The notes under the pieces: generated by a model
The model's input: only the letters and a program-made list of their open reading frames with translations
Database searches by the model: none
Told to the model about the DNA's origin: nothing
Position numbers and translations under genes: made by a program
Origin: Acanthaster planci
Lineage: Eukaryota > Echinodermata > Asteroidea > Valvatida > Acanthasteridae
Assembly (NCBI RefSeq): GCF_001949145.1
Contig: NW_019091382.1
Location: 466,012-530,011, forward strand
Direction of reading: 5' to 3'
DNA: 64,000 nucleotides
Shown: positions 47,985 through 59,900 of the stretch, in pieces
Position numbering within the stretch: the first letter of the stretch is position 1
Layout: every line of letters starts with the position of its first letter

Positions 47985-50900
47985 GTAACCATGGCAACTG
48001 CCCTTCTTGAATTGCATGCATCAGGGCCCAATACAGACCTCTTGCAGCTGGTACTTTGTACATGTGTACATGTATGTAATGGTTCTTTTAAAAATTAACA
48101 AGGCCAGGAACCATTGAAAGAACACGAAATGCAAACCCTCTTGTATAGGTACATGTACATGTAGTTCTCACATATGTAAGGCCTCCCAAAAAACGTGACT
48201 TATTTCTAGGCATCAGAAAAACAGGTTACCAGTACATGTACCTGGCAGGTTGTAGGAGTTTCTTTTTTCACTTTTTTTACTGATTCTGTGTGTAGCTGAG
48301 TGTTATTTACAGTCAGCAAAAGAGGTTGGTTGGCATTTGTTTCAAATAACAGGAATAAACTGAACAATATCGTGCCCGAATAAGTCACTTGACCTATCTG
48401 CACCACATTCAAACTACAATAAACACACTTTTTTTCTTGCCTTATTTCCAATTTCAAATTTTCCCTAAAGTCCCCACCCCACCAAAACAAGTTGCATCAT
48501 CAAAATGCGTGTCGGATTGATCGGGATTTAACCATGAGCATAATTTTTTGTTTTGCCTAAGTCTACAAAGTTGCTGCCTGTACATACGGTATACTGGTAA
48601 GCTGAGAACATACATGTACAATAATTGGCTTATGGCTAAATGGGCTGTTAGCCCCAAATCTTATTATACGTGTACTATTGCTTGCCAAATCTACATGTAG
48701 CACTGCGTTATTAAACCACATAAACTTACTAAGCAAGATTGTCTGCTTGGCCTCTCTGTGAAATTTTGTCCAAAGGAGGGTCAGGCCAGGGTAATAAAAC
48801 CCTTACCGTGCTTACCTTACCACATCTCCCCAAATCCCCCAAGTGGTTTTGGAGGGTTTTGGGTGGACTGAGGTACATGTATGTAATTTCTCTGTTGAGG
48901 CCGTTAGAAGATTTGGTGGGATTGAGAATGCATCCCAGCAAGAATTGGAGCTTGAGATTTATTAAATTGTAATCAAGTTACATGTACATGTACATGTACA
49001 TGTAGTGCATTAACTCCAGCTGCATGTACATGTACATTGGCAGTGTGTGGATCTGCACTACTCGGACAGTATGTACAGTATACGTGCCATACATATACCG
49101 GTATGTATATTTGGAACCTTGCAGGGAACCAGTCAGGTACCGGTAGGGCCTACATGTATTTCAAAAAACATTGACCATTCAAGAACAAAGCACACACTGA
49201 TGGGGCAGACCTTGTGGATACATCTTGTTGTTCCTTAATGACCTGGGAGGCCCCGCATTTTGGTCATGCACTTTATTTGCCCATTATTTATTGGCAGACA
49301 TTTGGAGATGTCCATTGTCATAATTTCCGACCAGTCGGATTGTTCCTCACATAAGCTTTACCAGTACTTTCATCAGTTAAATGGTTTTAAAGTGGCACCA
49401 AAATCCTACTGTGGTGGATCTTTCGTAAGAAATCTGATCAGGGGATGACGAGCATCCATATCATAACTATTCCAAGTCAGTTTGGCTAGGTTATAATCCA
49501 CTAAATGTCAGATAGGTAATTCTAAAAATTTGGGGTTCAAAAGTGTGACATTTTTGTGTCCCTGTTACTCCTGGCCTGTGTAATTTGACAGGGAAATATT
49601 ACTGAAATTGATTTCATACTACCGTATTGCTATTTGTTTAGCAGGTAATTTGCATAAATTCACGGAAATTGGAGAATGTGTTCTGAATAACAAAATGTAT
49701 GTCAAAAGTGACAGGGACATGAAAAACATTGGACCCCTAATTTATAGAATCACCCAAATACCAATGCTGCTGTTCAGCAGAATACCCGTACATGTACATC
49801 ATTTCTGCTATTAAAAAGATATATTTTATGTACATGTACTGATGTGCTGAGAACCGGTTGCAAGAAGTACCGGTATAAGGACATACATATAGTGTACATG
49901 TACATCTGTACTCCACTCTTCTATTACATGACATTTTCACTGGTAACCCGTATTTACTGAGTAGGAAAGGTTCTAGAAGAACTGCTCCAGGAGTTAAGGT
50001 AAAATGAAGCAATTTACATACATCCTTTCCAATTTTTGTTGGATTTTTATCGGATTTCAGGCTTTTGTCAAGTTAGTGTGAATACATAGGGTACATGTGT
50101 ACAAATGTACCAATTGCTGGTTTTCCACAATGTCGATTTCCTCCCCAAATGTACAGCTTTACAAGGAGACCCCTTGCGGGGTCTGCTGCGCTGCATTCTC
50201 AAGCCAAGCTCTGGCAGCGATGATGCAGGAAATGAGCCTATTCCTTTCCCGGGGCCTTCCTGCAACAGAACAGCCAAGAGCGATCTCTCGAGTGGCTCTC
50301 ACCACGAGAGATACCGATTGGCAAAATGGCAATCCCTCCTCAAGAATCGATTCGGCTGAGCCGTGAGCTGCTCGGTTGCCATCTCCTGTCGTCTTTGCCC
50401 AGCACTCGAGTCTGTCAGCCTTGTCGTTACCGATGACCCACTCCCTGCTCTTTTTTTTAACAACTGCCCCTTTTCTCTCCCCTTTCTTTACACCCGTTCA
50501 TGATCGCTGACAGATTCAGTAACTTTTCTTCCAGGATTAGTTGTGCTGTCTGCCCGTGGCATTTGTTGACTCTGGTACACGTATGCACATGTAGTATCAA
50601 GGCACCTATTGCTTTCGTTTGTCCAACTGGCACGGTTCTCCCCGAGCTGCTGATTGCCTCATCAGAATTCATCCAAGCACCTCCTAGTAACATGCAGCGG
50701 AGGAAAAGAGAGATCACTTTGCATTTCACTGCTAGACTAAATGGAGGTGGGACTGATCCCCCTGAATAACAGCCGCCGGAATGATAAAAAAAGATGCTTG
50801 TAAGCCAGTTTGTATTAAGATGCTGGTTTGGGGAATTCACATCTTGTGAATTGTGAAGCCCTCTAAAAGAAAATGTTTGTGAAATGCACACAGTACCTCC

Positions 50901-53900
50901 TGGTTTTTACAGACGGTCGCTCTCAGTTTTGCCAAACTTTATCACATCAGTTGACAGGAACTGCACCCGACTTCTGCGAATTACATTAACAGTGCCAAAG
51001 GAATCCTGAGATGTTATCACGTTGTTTTATATTGAAAATAAAAATTGCCTTGCCAGATATTGCTGGATAACTTCAATAAAATGAACGGTTGGTTTTGCAC
51101 CATCCTAACCCGCCCGTACCGGTATCTTCATTGCCATCAGCATGTGGTGAGGGTCATGATGTGAGTCTTGATTAAAAGGGACCAAATTGTCAATCCACTT
51201 TTGGTCCTAAAAATCTTAAAGTGGACCTGAAAATGTTGAAAGATGCAGTCACATACTGTACGTTTATCATCACAAGATTCTACTGCTTCATTTGCAATGT
51301 ATCGGCCTACTGGTACATGTACAGTGCATGTATGTGCACGGTACCTTGCATGTTTCAGAGCCTACATACATACATGTACATTTGTACATATGTCCTTGGT
51401 GTTTTTACATGCCTGCTGTTTTGGCTGTCAGAGTTGCACTTGTACTATGTACGTACATGTACATTCTAATTGTCTCAAAAGTCTAAATAATTAAGAAAGT
51501 GCCCTGCAAATGCACATGTACATGTGTTTGAGAAGTGAGATATTTGTATACTGTGCTTTACACGTGTATTTAGTACATGGAAATTAATGTTATGCCGGAA
51601 ACCAGCATTTTGAAGCACTGTAAATGTAATAGAAAGTAAACTTCAAGGATTGAATTGTTTCTCCTTTACAGACCTCGCCCTGAAGACCAAGAACAAGGTT
51701 GCGACACCGTCAAAGAAGAAGACTGTTCAGGCTACCCTGTCCGCTTCCGGGCATGTCGTCTCCCCTTCCAAGAAAGTCCCTACACCCTCTGGTAAGTTGC
51801 TCTGCTCTGGCACCCCTGGAGGCCAATTTCCTGACAAAGCCAAATTTCCTGACAAAGCCATGCACCTTGGACATTTGCTCATTCGAGAACAAAAATAGCC
51901 TCGGCAGGTGCAACTGGTTCTTGATTGATTTTTGCTTAGTGTAATACTTCCCTCTTAAGCCAAAAAAGTTCTGCTTCCCATTACATGGCATACAACATGT
52001 ACATGTAAACAGGCTGTAGGAATATTTTGTATTGTTTTTTACTGGGTTTGTGTGCGGCTTCGCACAAGTGCTAACTGGTTAAATTACAAAAGCAAAAGAG
52101 GGCAGGTAGCATTTGTTTCAAATGAAATGAACAATTCACTAAAAAAATGAATAACTCACTATGTATGCAGATGTATACATGTTGCATGCATAAATGAATC
52201 CATTGAACCTTGTTTTGCATACTGTACGTTTTATAATACATGCACAGTGTGTTTGAGTGGGTTGTGCTGCAACTTGGCCAATAAATTATGGATGTACAGA
52301 CCTTCATTTTAGGTGGCATATGTTGCTATAAATTATGAATTGGGTAATTAGTCTTACCACAGTTTTTGTAAAGCTTGAATGATTGCTTTTAAACTTACTG
52401 GTATTAACATGAGAAATTAATTCAGATCATTGTTTTTGGCATAATAATTTGCTCATTTGTCCACAAGGGGATTTCAGGAGTTACTATTTGATTCCAATGG
52501 AATAATTTAGGTCCAACATTTGGAAATAATGAACATTTAATCATCGATTAAAGCTCTTCTTAAATTGTTCATACATATACATGTACCAGTAGTTACATGC
52601 ACCAGTAACTATTGTAACTGATACATGGACATTGGTGTGCCAGTATGTACATGTACATGTAATTCATACATGTGGTTTACATGAACCATCAAATATTGTA
52701 CATGTAGATACCAGTTTGTTGTACCAATGTGTTTGCCATGCATAAATGCATGCATTTGCTCTCAATCTCTTCAGGGCCTGATGTCGCATGTACGTACAGG
52801 TTTGACAGCCTCTAAAGTACCCATTACAGATGTCTACAGTGTCACAGTGTCAGATTGAACACTGATGAACCCCTCATTTAAACGTCACTGGCGTAGAAGC
52901 CTGGATAGCACAGGTGGCCGATCAGACCTGAAAACCAAAAGCGATCAGGGCCAGAGGGGAGGGGGGGGAAATGTCAGTTAGACTGTGAATGTGTCCAAAT
53001 GGGATAGCTGTTCACAGTCCATCTTGATGGGACCGAGGGGGTTCACTTTATCATTCCACCTGCCGGGGACGTCAACACTGTCACAACCTTCGGGCCCATT
53101 CAAACTGTATCGTCATTGATGCCAGCATGTGAGCAAATTGAGTAGCCCACTCCTTGGCAATTGGAAGGGATGTCCAGTTTTTCAGGGTGTTGGTAGAGAG
53201 TCAGTTGGCTTGTTGGAAATACACCTCAGATAGTGGCAATGACCAGCTTGAGGATATGTTGGAGAATTTCACCTGTACTTGCTATGTTGTACATGTACTG
53301 TACTTTGCACTGTACCAATGCCTTGCACCTGTAACTGTGTGCAGACTGGCATATATGTCATATGAAGCGTAGATTACATGTATGCCAAGGAAAAGAGATG
53401 CAGAGAGCATCGTGGATCAGGTCCCGACAATACACAATATCTGGAGACACTTTATCACGACTGGCGCAAACAGAGATGGCGGCAGTCGGCAAAGTTGAAC
53501 TTGATTCAACTTTGCCTACTGTCTGCGTTGAGTCGCCGAGAGTGAGTCTATACAAACATTCCTGCTGGCATGCATGGCAGGCGCACAGCAATGCCTCTCT
53601 CTCACTAGTGGCACTCATTTTACCTATTTCTCCCTATTACTACCATACGGGTATGAAGCCCCAATTGTCAACAAAGTATGTACATTGTGACTGACCATAA
53701 AAATATCAGCTTCGCTTTAAAAGGCAGTGTCACCACCCACAGTAAAAACGGCATTTCATGCAAACATTTTCCAAGTTTTGATGTCGTTTAGTTGGTGGAA
53801 TGACGTTATACAACATCTCTTCCATTAATGTCTGCGTCTTGATATCTTGCATGCCGTCGGCATTCATTACCACAATGGAAGCTAGCCTCAAGTTTACTTT

Positions 53901-56900
53901 TAGCATACCTGTATGTAGTCAAGTCATCATCACACATTAATCACTGGCACCACATGTCATCACATGTCAGTTACAAGCCACTGCACGTCAATTGCAAATC
54001 ATTAGGTCATTGCACTTAATCAAGTTAGGGGAAAGATATGCATTTACATGGAAATGAACCCTGGAAAACTTAATATTCCTTTGACGGGACATGTTTGACA
54101 TTGTTCATCTACTGTACATTGTATGGTGCATAGTTCAGTGCATACCAATATGTACATGTACATGTTCTGGTACGTACGTTACATGTACATAATGTACATG
54201 TACATTGTAGCTCATTGATTTACATGTACATACATGTACGTATACATGTACATGTACACCTGAAGTGCTTTGACCTGCAAGTTTACTCTGATGCTGTAAT
54301 TCTACTGTTTATTGGCCTACTGGTGCGGTACCGGATACATGTACATGTACGTACCAGTACAAGGTATTTATACCAGTATATCTGTTATAATACAAAACTA
54401 CATTATGTAGATGTACGCAAATGTCTTTACTTTTATGTACCGGTACGTTGCATATCTTTCATTGCCCTGTTGGAGAACAGATGTGGTGGCAGAAAAGCAT
54501 TTGAAATGGGGCTTTGCCCTTTGAAAGTTACAGTACATAGACTGTCACTGGTTTCCTGTTCAGTAATACATTTGAAGGGATTCATGAAGGCTTCTTGCAA
54601 AGATCTTGAGGGGATTAAAGTCAAAATAAAGAGGGATAAAGTTTGACCTGGAACTGAACTTCACCTCCCTCCCAGCTCGCCTCCCACCCCAATGCCATTT
54701 TTGACCTGAACGTATTGGTACCGCTTTCTAGCCAGCAACTCAGATCTTCCATCAACGAGCACGAGCACATCAGTTTCGTCTGCCACCACAGATATCAGTC
54801 ACTCGGACAACTCCTTCCGTGAATTCCGTAAGCTCTGCGCCCGCATTGCGGACCAGTCGGCCTACCTGGCCAAGACGAGGGAAGTCGAGACCTTCATCAA
54901 GAAGGGATCGTCTGGAGGTGAGCCAGCAGCCATTAACTTCCCCAACAGAAAAGACATATACCTGTACATGCACCTGTATACGCACTGAGCAGAAGACGTG
55001 TACTCGCTAAGCAGAATATTGTGCATACGTACGGGGACATGGAGAATATTAGATTTCTCAACAGAAAAGAGGTGTATTCGCAAAGCAGAACATTTTCACC
55101 TGAGAATTGTCACCAGAAATGCACGTCATGGCGTGTTACATATATTAGTAGCTAGAAGGAACTCTTGTACAGTGTGAGCAGACTGACTGTTTTTGCCTTG
55201 GTCAGAAAAAGGCATCGATTGCCTTAAAACTCCTTCCCTTGGACTTTTCCTCTGAAACCATGAGATCTCTCATCTTTGTTTTCACATCAAATACTTCACA
55301 AGTCCTTCCTATAATGCTCATGCATGTTGGACCGCATTATCCATTTTTTTTAGTGCGGGGTGGCACAAACGTCAATTTTACATGTACCTGAATATTGTTC
55401 ATGTAAAGACCAACCACCAGTGTAAATACTGAATATTCATCACGGTTAAATGATTTTTCTGTGAGATGCTGCAGTCAAGTTTTGGTTGAAAAAATGCAGA
55501 TGTTACAGGATGGTCACAGATAGTGTCTGGGGCTCAGGAAATGGTGGAAATGCTCAATGTTGACTTGTTGCGGCATATCCCGGTGCACAGTTTTGATGAG
55601 ATGTGTGGCATATAATGCTGTCATTGCAGATGGTTTCCAGGGCGACACGTATCTGCTGTTGAAGCTTCTGTTGCCGGGCGTGGTCAAGCGGGTGTACAAC
55701 ATCAACAGCAAGCAATTGGTCAAGGTGTTCAGTCAGGTAAGATGAACACCACAATGCTTCTCCATCAGTAGAAAGAGAAAAAGAAATTTATTCTATTGCC
55801 ACCATGTTATTTTCGGCTTTGCAGTATGGTACCTTACACAGTCCTGTTTGCAAGTTACGCGTTATACTGTACGTGTACACATGTAGTAGTTCTCATTTCT
55901 TATTTTTGTACCACTGCTTAAAAAGATCTTTGGTGCCAATTTGGAGGAGATGGTGACAGATCTTGACCAAGGTGACGTCGCTGAGACTGTTCAGAAATTC
56001 TTCTCAGAAAGTGCCGTATTCCCTCCTGCAAAGAAAAGCACTCTCTCCATACATGAGGTAAATTTATCTCTTCATTTTGGAAGTTTTGAAAATCTATTTC
56101 ATTGTATGAAGCATTCGGCAAATTGATTGTTTAGAGCCCAGCAGTGGTGGTGATTTCTCACGAACTGAAATAAGCTCGCTTTTCTCTTCAGAAGCAACTT
56201 ACTTGTGCATACATAAGAAGCTCCAACATGTACATGTGAGTCATTCTAAAATCAGCATTGGAAAAGATGAAGGTACATGTGTATACATGCACAGTTAGAA
56301 AAGAAGCTGGGATTTTCTTTGACAACAGTTGGCATTCGTCCAAATCTAGGTTTCATGACAAACCTTTTGTTTTGAGCAGTTACAACCATGTACATCCTTG
56401 GCATATTTTCTTCCTGTTTTTGTTGTACTGAATACTGTCCAAATTGAATTTGTGTATGCATACATGTGTGTACATGTACGTGTTGCACATGCTGAAATGA
56501 ATTGTAAGGACTCTATCTATCTAGTGGAGAGACCAAATAGCGCCCTCTACCATCATGCCCGGGGTCCACTGCGATTTCCTTTCATGTCATGTTCCTTGCG
56601 AGACCCCAGCAGGAGTGTCTTTGGACGTGCAAATTGTTGTTAAATGGTTGGGTCTGACCTTGACTTTTTAAATGCAATGGAAATGGTAAATTTAATTTGT
56701 CTCCACCTGTAGGATGACGCCGCATTGTCCAGATAATCAAGTTTTTGTATTACACAGGCCTACAAGTGCACTCAGTTGCAAGTAACCTTAAACAGCTTAG
56801 CTCATTTTTACCTCGTCCCCTGGTCTTTCTTGTAAGGTACTTTCGTAATTCATACAGGTGCGATGATATTAGCTGTTATTGGCTTGAAAGACCCTAACCT

Positions 56901-59900
56901 GTTAGCACAAATTAGTCGGTGTCCTGTGCAAAGTGTTTCACTCAGCAACACAGTTGATCCCATTATTTAGAATTTTGCCCATCGCATGTCAACGTCAGTG
57001 GGCACCTCTAATCCAATTTTCCACCCCTTTAATCTCGTTCCCGTGGAAATCTCCCACAGCGGTCTGCAACAGCATATTTAACATTCTCATAAAATAGGGC
57101 TATCACAATTTCTCTTTCAACATGGTGATGGACCGGCTGCGTCACACGGCCGTGAGGACCCTTCACGTGGCAAGAAAAAAAAAGAACAAAAATTCCCCGT
57201 AACTTGAACGATTTTGCCGTTTCCATCCATCAAGCATTCACCTCTAATCAAGTCTCCCTCCGGACGTGCGTCATCCCACATTTTCAAATTAAATATCCCG
57301 GGTTGTGCCCTTGAGTCTCCTCCTACGAAAAGAAGTCGCGGCCAAGAGAGAAATTATCTGGTGTTTCATAAACAACCGGGATATCGTATTATCTCCGCAA
57401 TTGATATTGAGGAAGTATCTCGAAGACCACAGGCAGTTTTGACACACTTTACCATCCCAAATATTTCTCTTTGTTTTAACAGACCATGTGACTGTAGGGT
57501 AATCTCGTTGCTTGAGTTTGGTGGATAGTATCTTTATGAGTCACACGTGTATTGGTTGTAAAAGAGAAGCACCTAATAATGTTTCATTAACCCTTACATC
57601 CTCCAGGGGCATTTTTGCTACTTAAATATACCCTCCTGAAGCCTCCAAAAGTCCTCCGCTGAGCTGCAAACCAGTGGCACTTATTTACAACAGTGTAAAA
57701 ATGTCCATGCCTGGTCCTAGTGTGTCTCTGGAACAGTTGCATGTGCTGGTACATGTAAATTATTTATCCTAAGTGGAGATGTGACACAGAAGGTCGGGAA
57801 AGAAATTGGACCGAACATTTTGTACACCAGTGGGCACAGGAAATTGGCCGAGTATTGTTATTGATAACAGCGCATGTCTTAGGCCGTTTTTCAATACTCA
57901 ACTTCAGCTCCATCTCAGGCTTCAACTGTCTTTTATGACCTGACTTTGAAGCTGTAAGCGCACTAATTAGTCTAATAGTGCCACAAAACATCAAATAAGA
58001 TGCAAGAGCAAAACTCACAGTAATCCAATTTGATTTAAATGGTTCAGGCCGACAATTGGGGATTGGTTTCGGGGATGAAGCCTGAGACGGAGACGAAGTT
58101 GAGTATTAGAAAACGGCCTTTCTCTTATGCCATTGACACTGGGAGAGCGCCCTCTTGGGATCTTACATGGAAGCACTGCAGTACAAATGCAATAAATTTG
58201 ACTGTGGTGTTTTTGCTGATGCCTGTCTCGTTCACCATATGGTGCAAAGTATTTGTGTCTAGCACACAAGTTTCAGGGACTCAGTCTCTCTGATCTCAGT
58301 CAGAAGCGCTGGTCTGGCCGTTCCCGCCCCCTGTCCTAGCCCGTCTGACTGGATACTTGCAATAGCGCCCTCATTCAACCTGCACAGATTAAATGCAGAT
58401 ACTTAAAGAGGCAAAGCTCTGAGGAACACAGTCCCCAAACTCACATCCCCTGACACAATGGAACAGATACATGTAAGTGTCATCATGAGTGTCTGCTTTC
58501 CTTCCTCACTTGGTCAGAAGAGCAGTTTTCCAACCTCCTCTTCCCCCATCTGTTCCTCAGCTGGATCAACCAATTACCAGGCCCTCGACCATCCCAGGAT
58601 GGGCTGTTGAAACGGGTCTCTCTGGTTACCCCTAAATGATTCGTGAGGCCTCTCGGCCGCTCTATGGCAGCTCTCAGATTTCGCTCAGGCTGAGAAACTG
58701 GATCGTCTTCCTGTCTTTTGCCCTTGCTGACAAATCAACCACCTCAAGGATGTTATTTTTGCAGATATGTCCATTTTATTGTCAAGAAAATGAGAGTACC
58801 GTGCAATAGCTTGCCAAGTTCTCACAGGGGTGAGATTTCTCAGCTTTTGAGCTGATTTCAGCTTTTTTGTTTTAGATTTCAGGTCTTTTTTCTCACCGGC
58901 CGTGTACAAATGTATAGGAGATTTTCACAGTTCAGCTTCTTTATGCCTTTTCTCAGCTGTTTTGAGCTATTTTTATCATTGCTCAATCTCACCCCTGTAC
59001 ACAGTGGTATAGGGGCACAGTTTGATTTTGGGTTCCTCCACTTTCAATGTCATTTCCATCCACTGTCATCCCTCTATGATCCCTTTTTATACCCAGTTTC
59101 ATCTGCTTATGGCCTCATTTCCATCCCTTTGACCAACTGTAATCTCACTTTGAACCCACTCTGATCTTCTTCCAGATCCCATGTCAATTCTCGTTCCTTT
59201 TCGTCTGGTTCTCTGCGATCTCACTTTGATTCCAGTTTGGATCCCATTTTTGGACCTCCTTTTGGACCCATTTACATACATGTCCCATGTAGATCCTATG
59301 TTGATCTCTTTTAGACCCCAGTCAGATCTATTTTGACCTTACTTTGGGTCCCATGTAGATCCTATGTTGATCTCTTTTAGACCCCAGTCAGATCTATTTT
59401 GACCTTACTTTGGGTCCCATGTAGATCCTATGTTGATCTCTTTTAGACCCCAGTCAGATCTATTTTGACCTTACTTTGGGTCCCATTTAGATCCTGTGTT
59501 GATCTCATTCGGCTGCCAGTTGGGTCCTGGTGAGATCAATAACGATTCCATTTTGATCCCATTGTATCCTCCATTGATCCCTGTTTGATCTCATTTGAAT
59601 CCCCTTTTTGGGGAGGCCGCTTTCCCATGCAGGTGGATGATTTTCTTGAAGGCATGGCGGCACTCACCAAAGAGACCGACCAACAGCGCCACCTGACCGG
59701 CATCGCCAAACGCTGCACGGCCAACGATCTCAAGATGGTGGTGCGTCTCATCAAGCACGACCTGCGCATCAACTCCGGGGCGAAGCACATGTGAGTTCCA
59801 CAGCAACGCTATCCCGTCATAACAAAATTGGCAATGAACGTAAAGAGGACATCCCAACCAGCACTGGGGCTCAAGGCGCTGCATCATCATTATCCCTTCT

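Larger units (their letters stand above)
47985..51671 (+). other. LIG3: LIG3 intron 1
   Basis: 3,687 bp, with donor GTAACC and acceptor TTTACAG. It holds many TACATG clusters (longest run 48979-49004), a segment near 48215-48360 that resembles 51999-52130 in intron 2, and a TACATG-poor, moderately GC-rich stretch near 50140-50780. The frames there (for example 50105-50359) do not match any part of LIG3 and show no domain. Confidence 0.8.
51792..54731 (+). other. LIG3: LIG3 intron 2
   Basis: 2,940 bp, with donor GTAAGT and acceptor TTTCTAG. It contains the second copy of the diverged intronic repeat (51999-52130), a long hairpin at 53483-53520 and the dense TACATG cluster 54150-54259. No gene recognised. 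Confidence 0.8.
56058..59632 (+). other. LIG3: LIG3 intron 5
   Basis: 3,575 bp, with donor GTAAAT and acceptor CATGCAG. It contains a TACATG-poor stretch at about 56800-57550, a reverse-oriented MITE at 57882-58118, an inverted-repeat element at 58824-58998 and a 22/66-bp tandem array running to within about 30 bases of the acceptor. No nested gene recognised. Confidence 0.8.

Noticed and set aside
47471-48031. 186-codon antisense frame over the LIG3 first coding exon
   Set aside because: Shadow of the GC-rich plus-strand exon; the plus strand encodes the zinc finger with all four ligands.
50105-50359. 84-codon frame in LIG3 intron 1, considered as an extra linker exon
   Set aside because: Exon 1 and exon 2 already join in phase and match the vertebrate order; no suitable acceptor and donor pair keeps the frame here.
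43606-54259. TACATG clusters considered as CRISPR-like or centromeric arrays
   Set aside because: They are short, interrupted hexamer runs without spacers or a long repeat unit, in intron and intergenic animal DNA.
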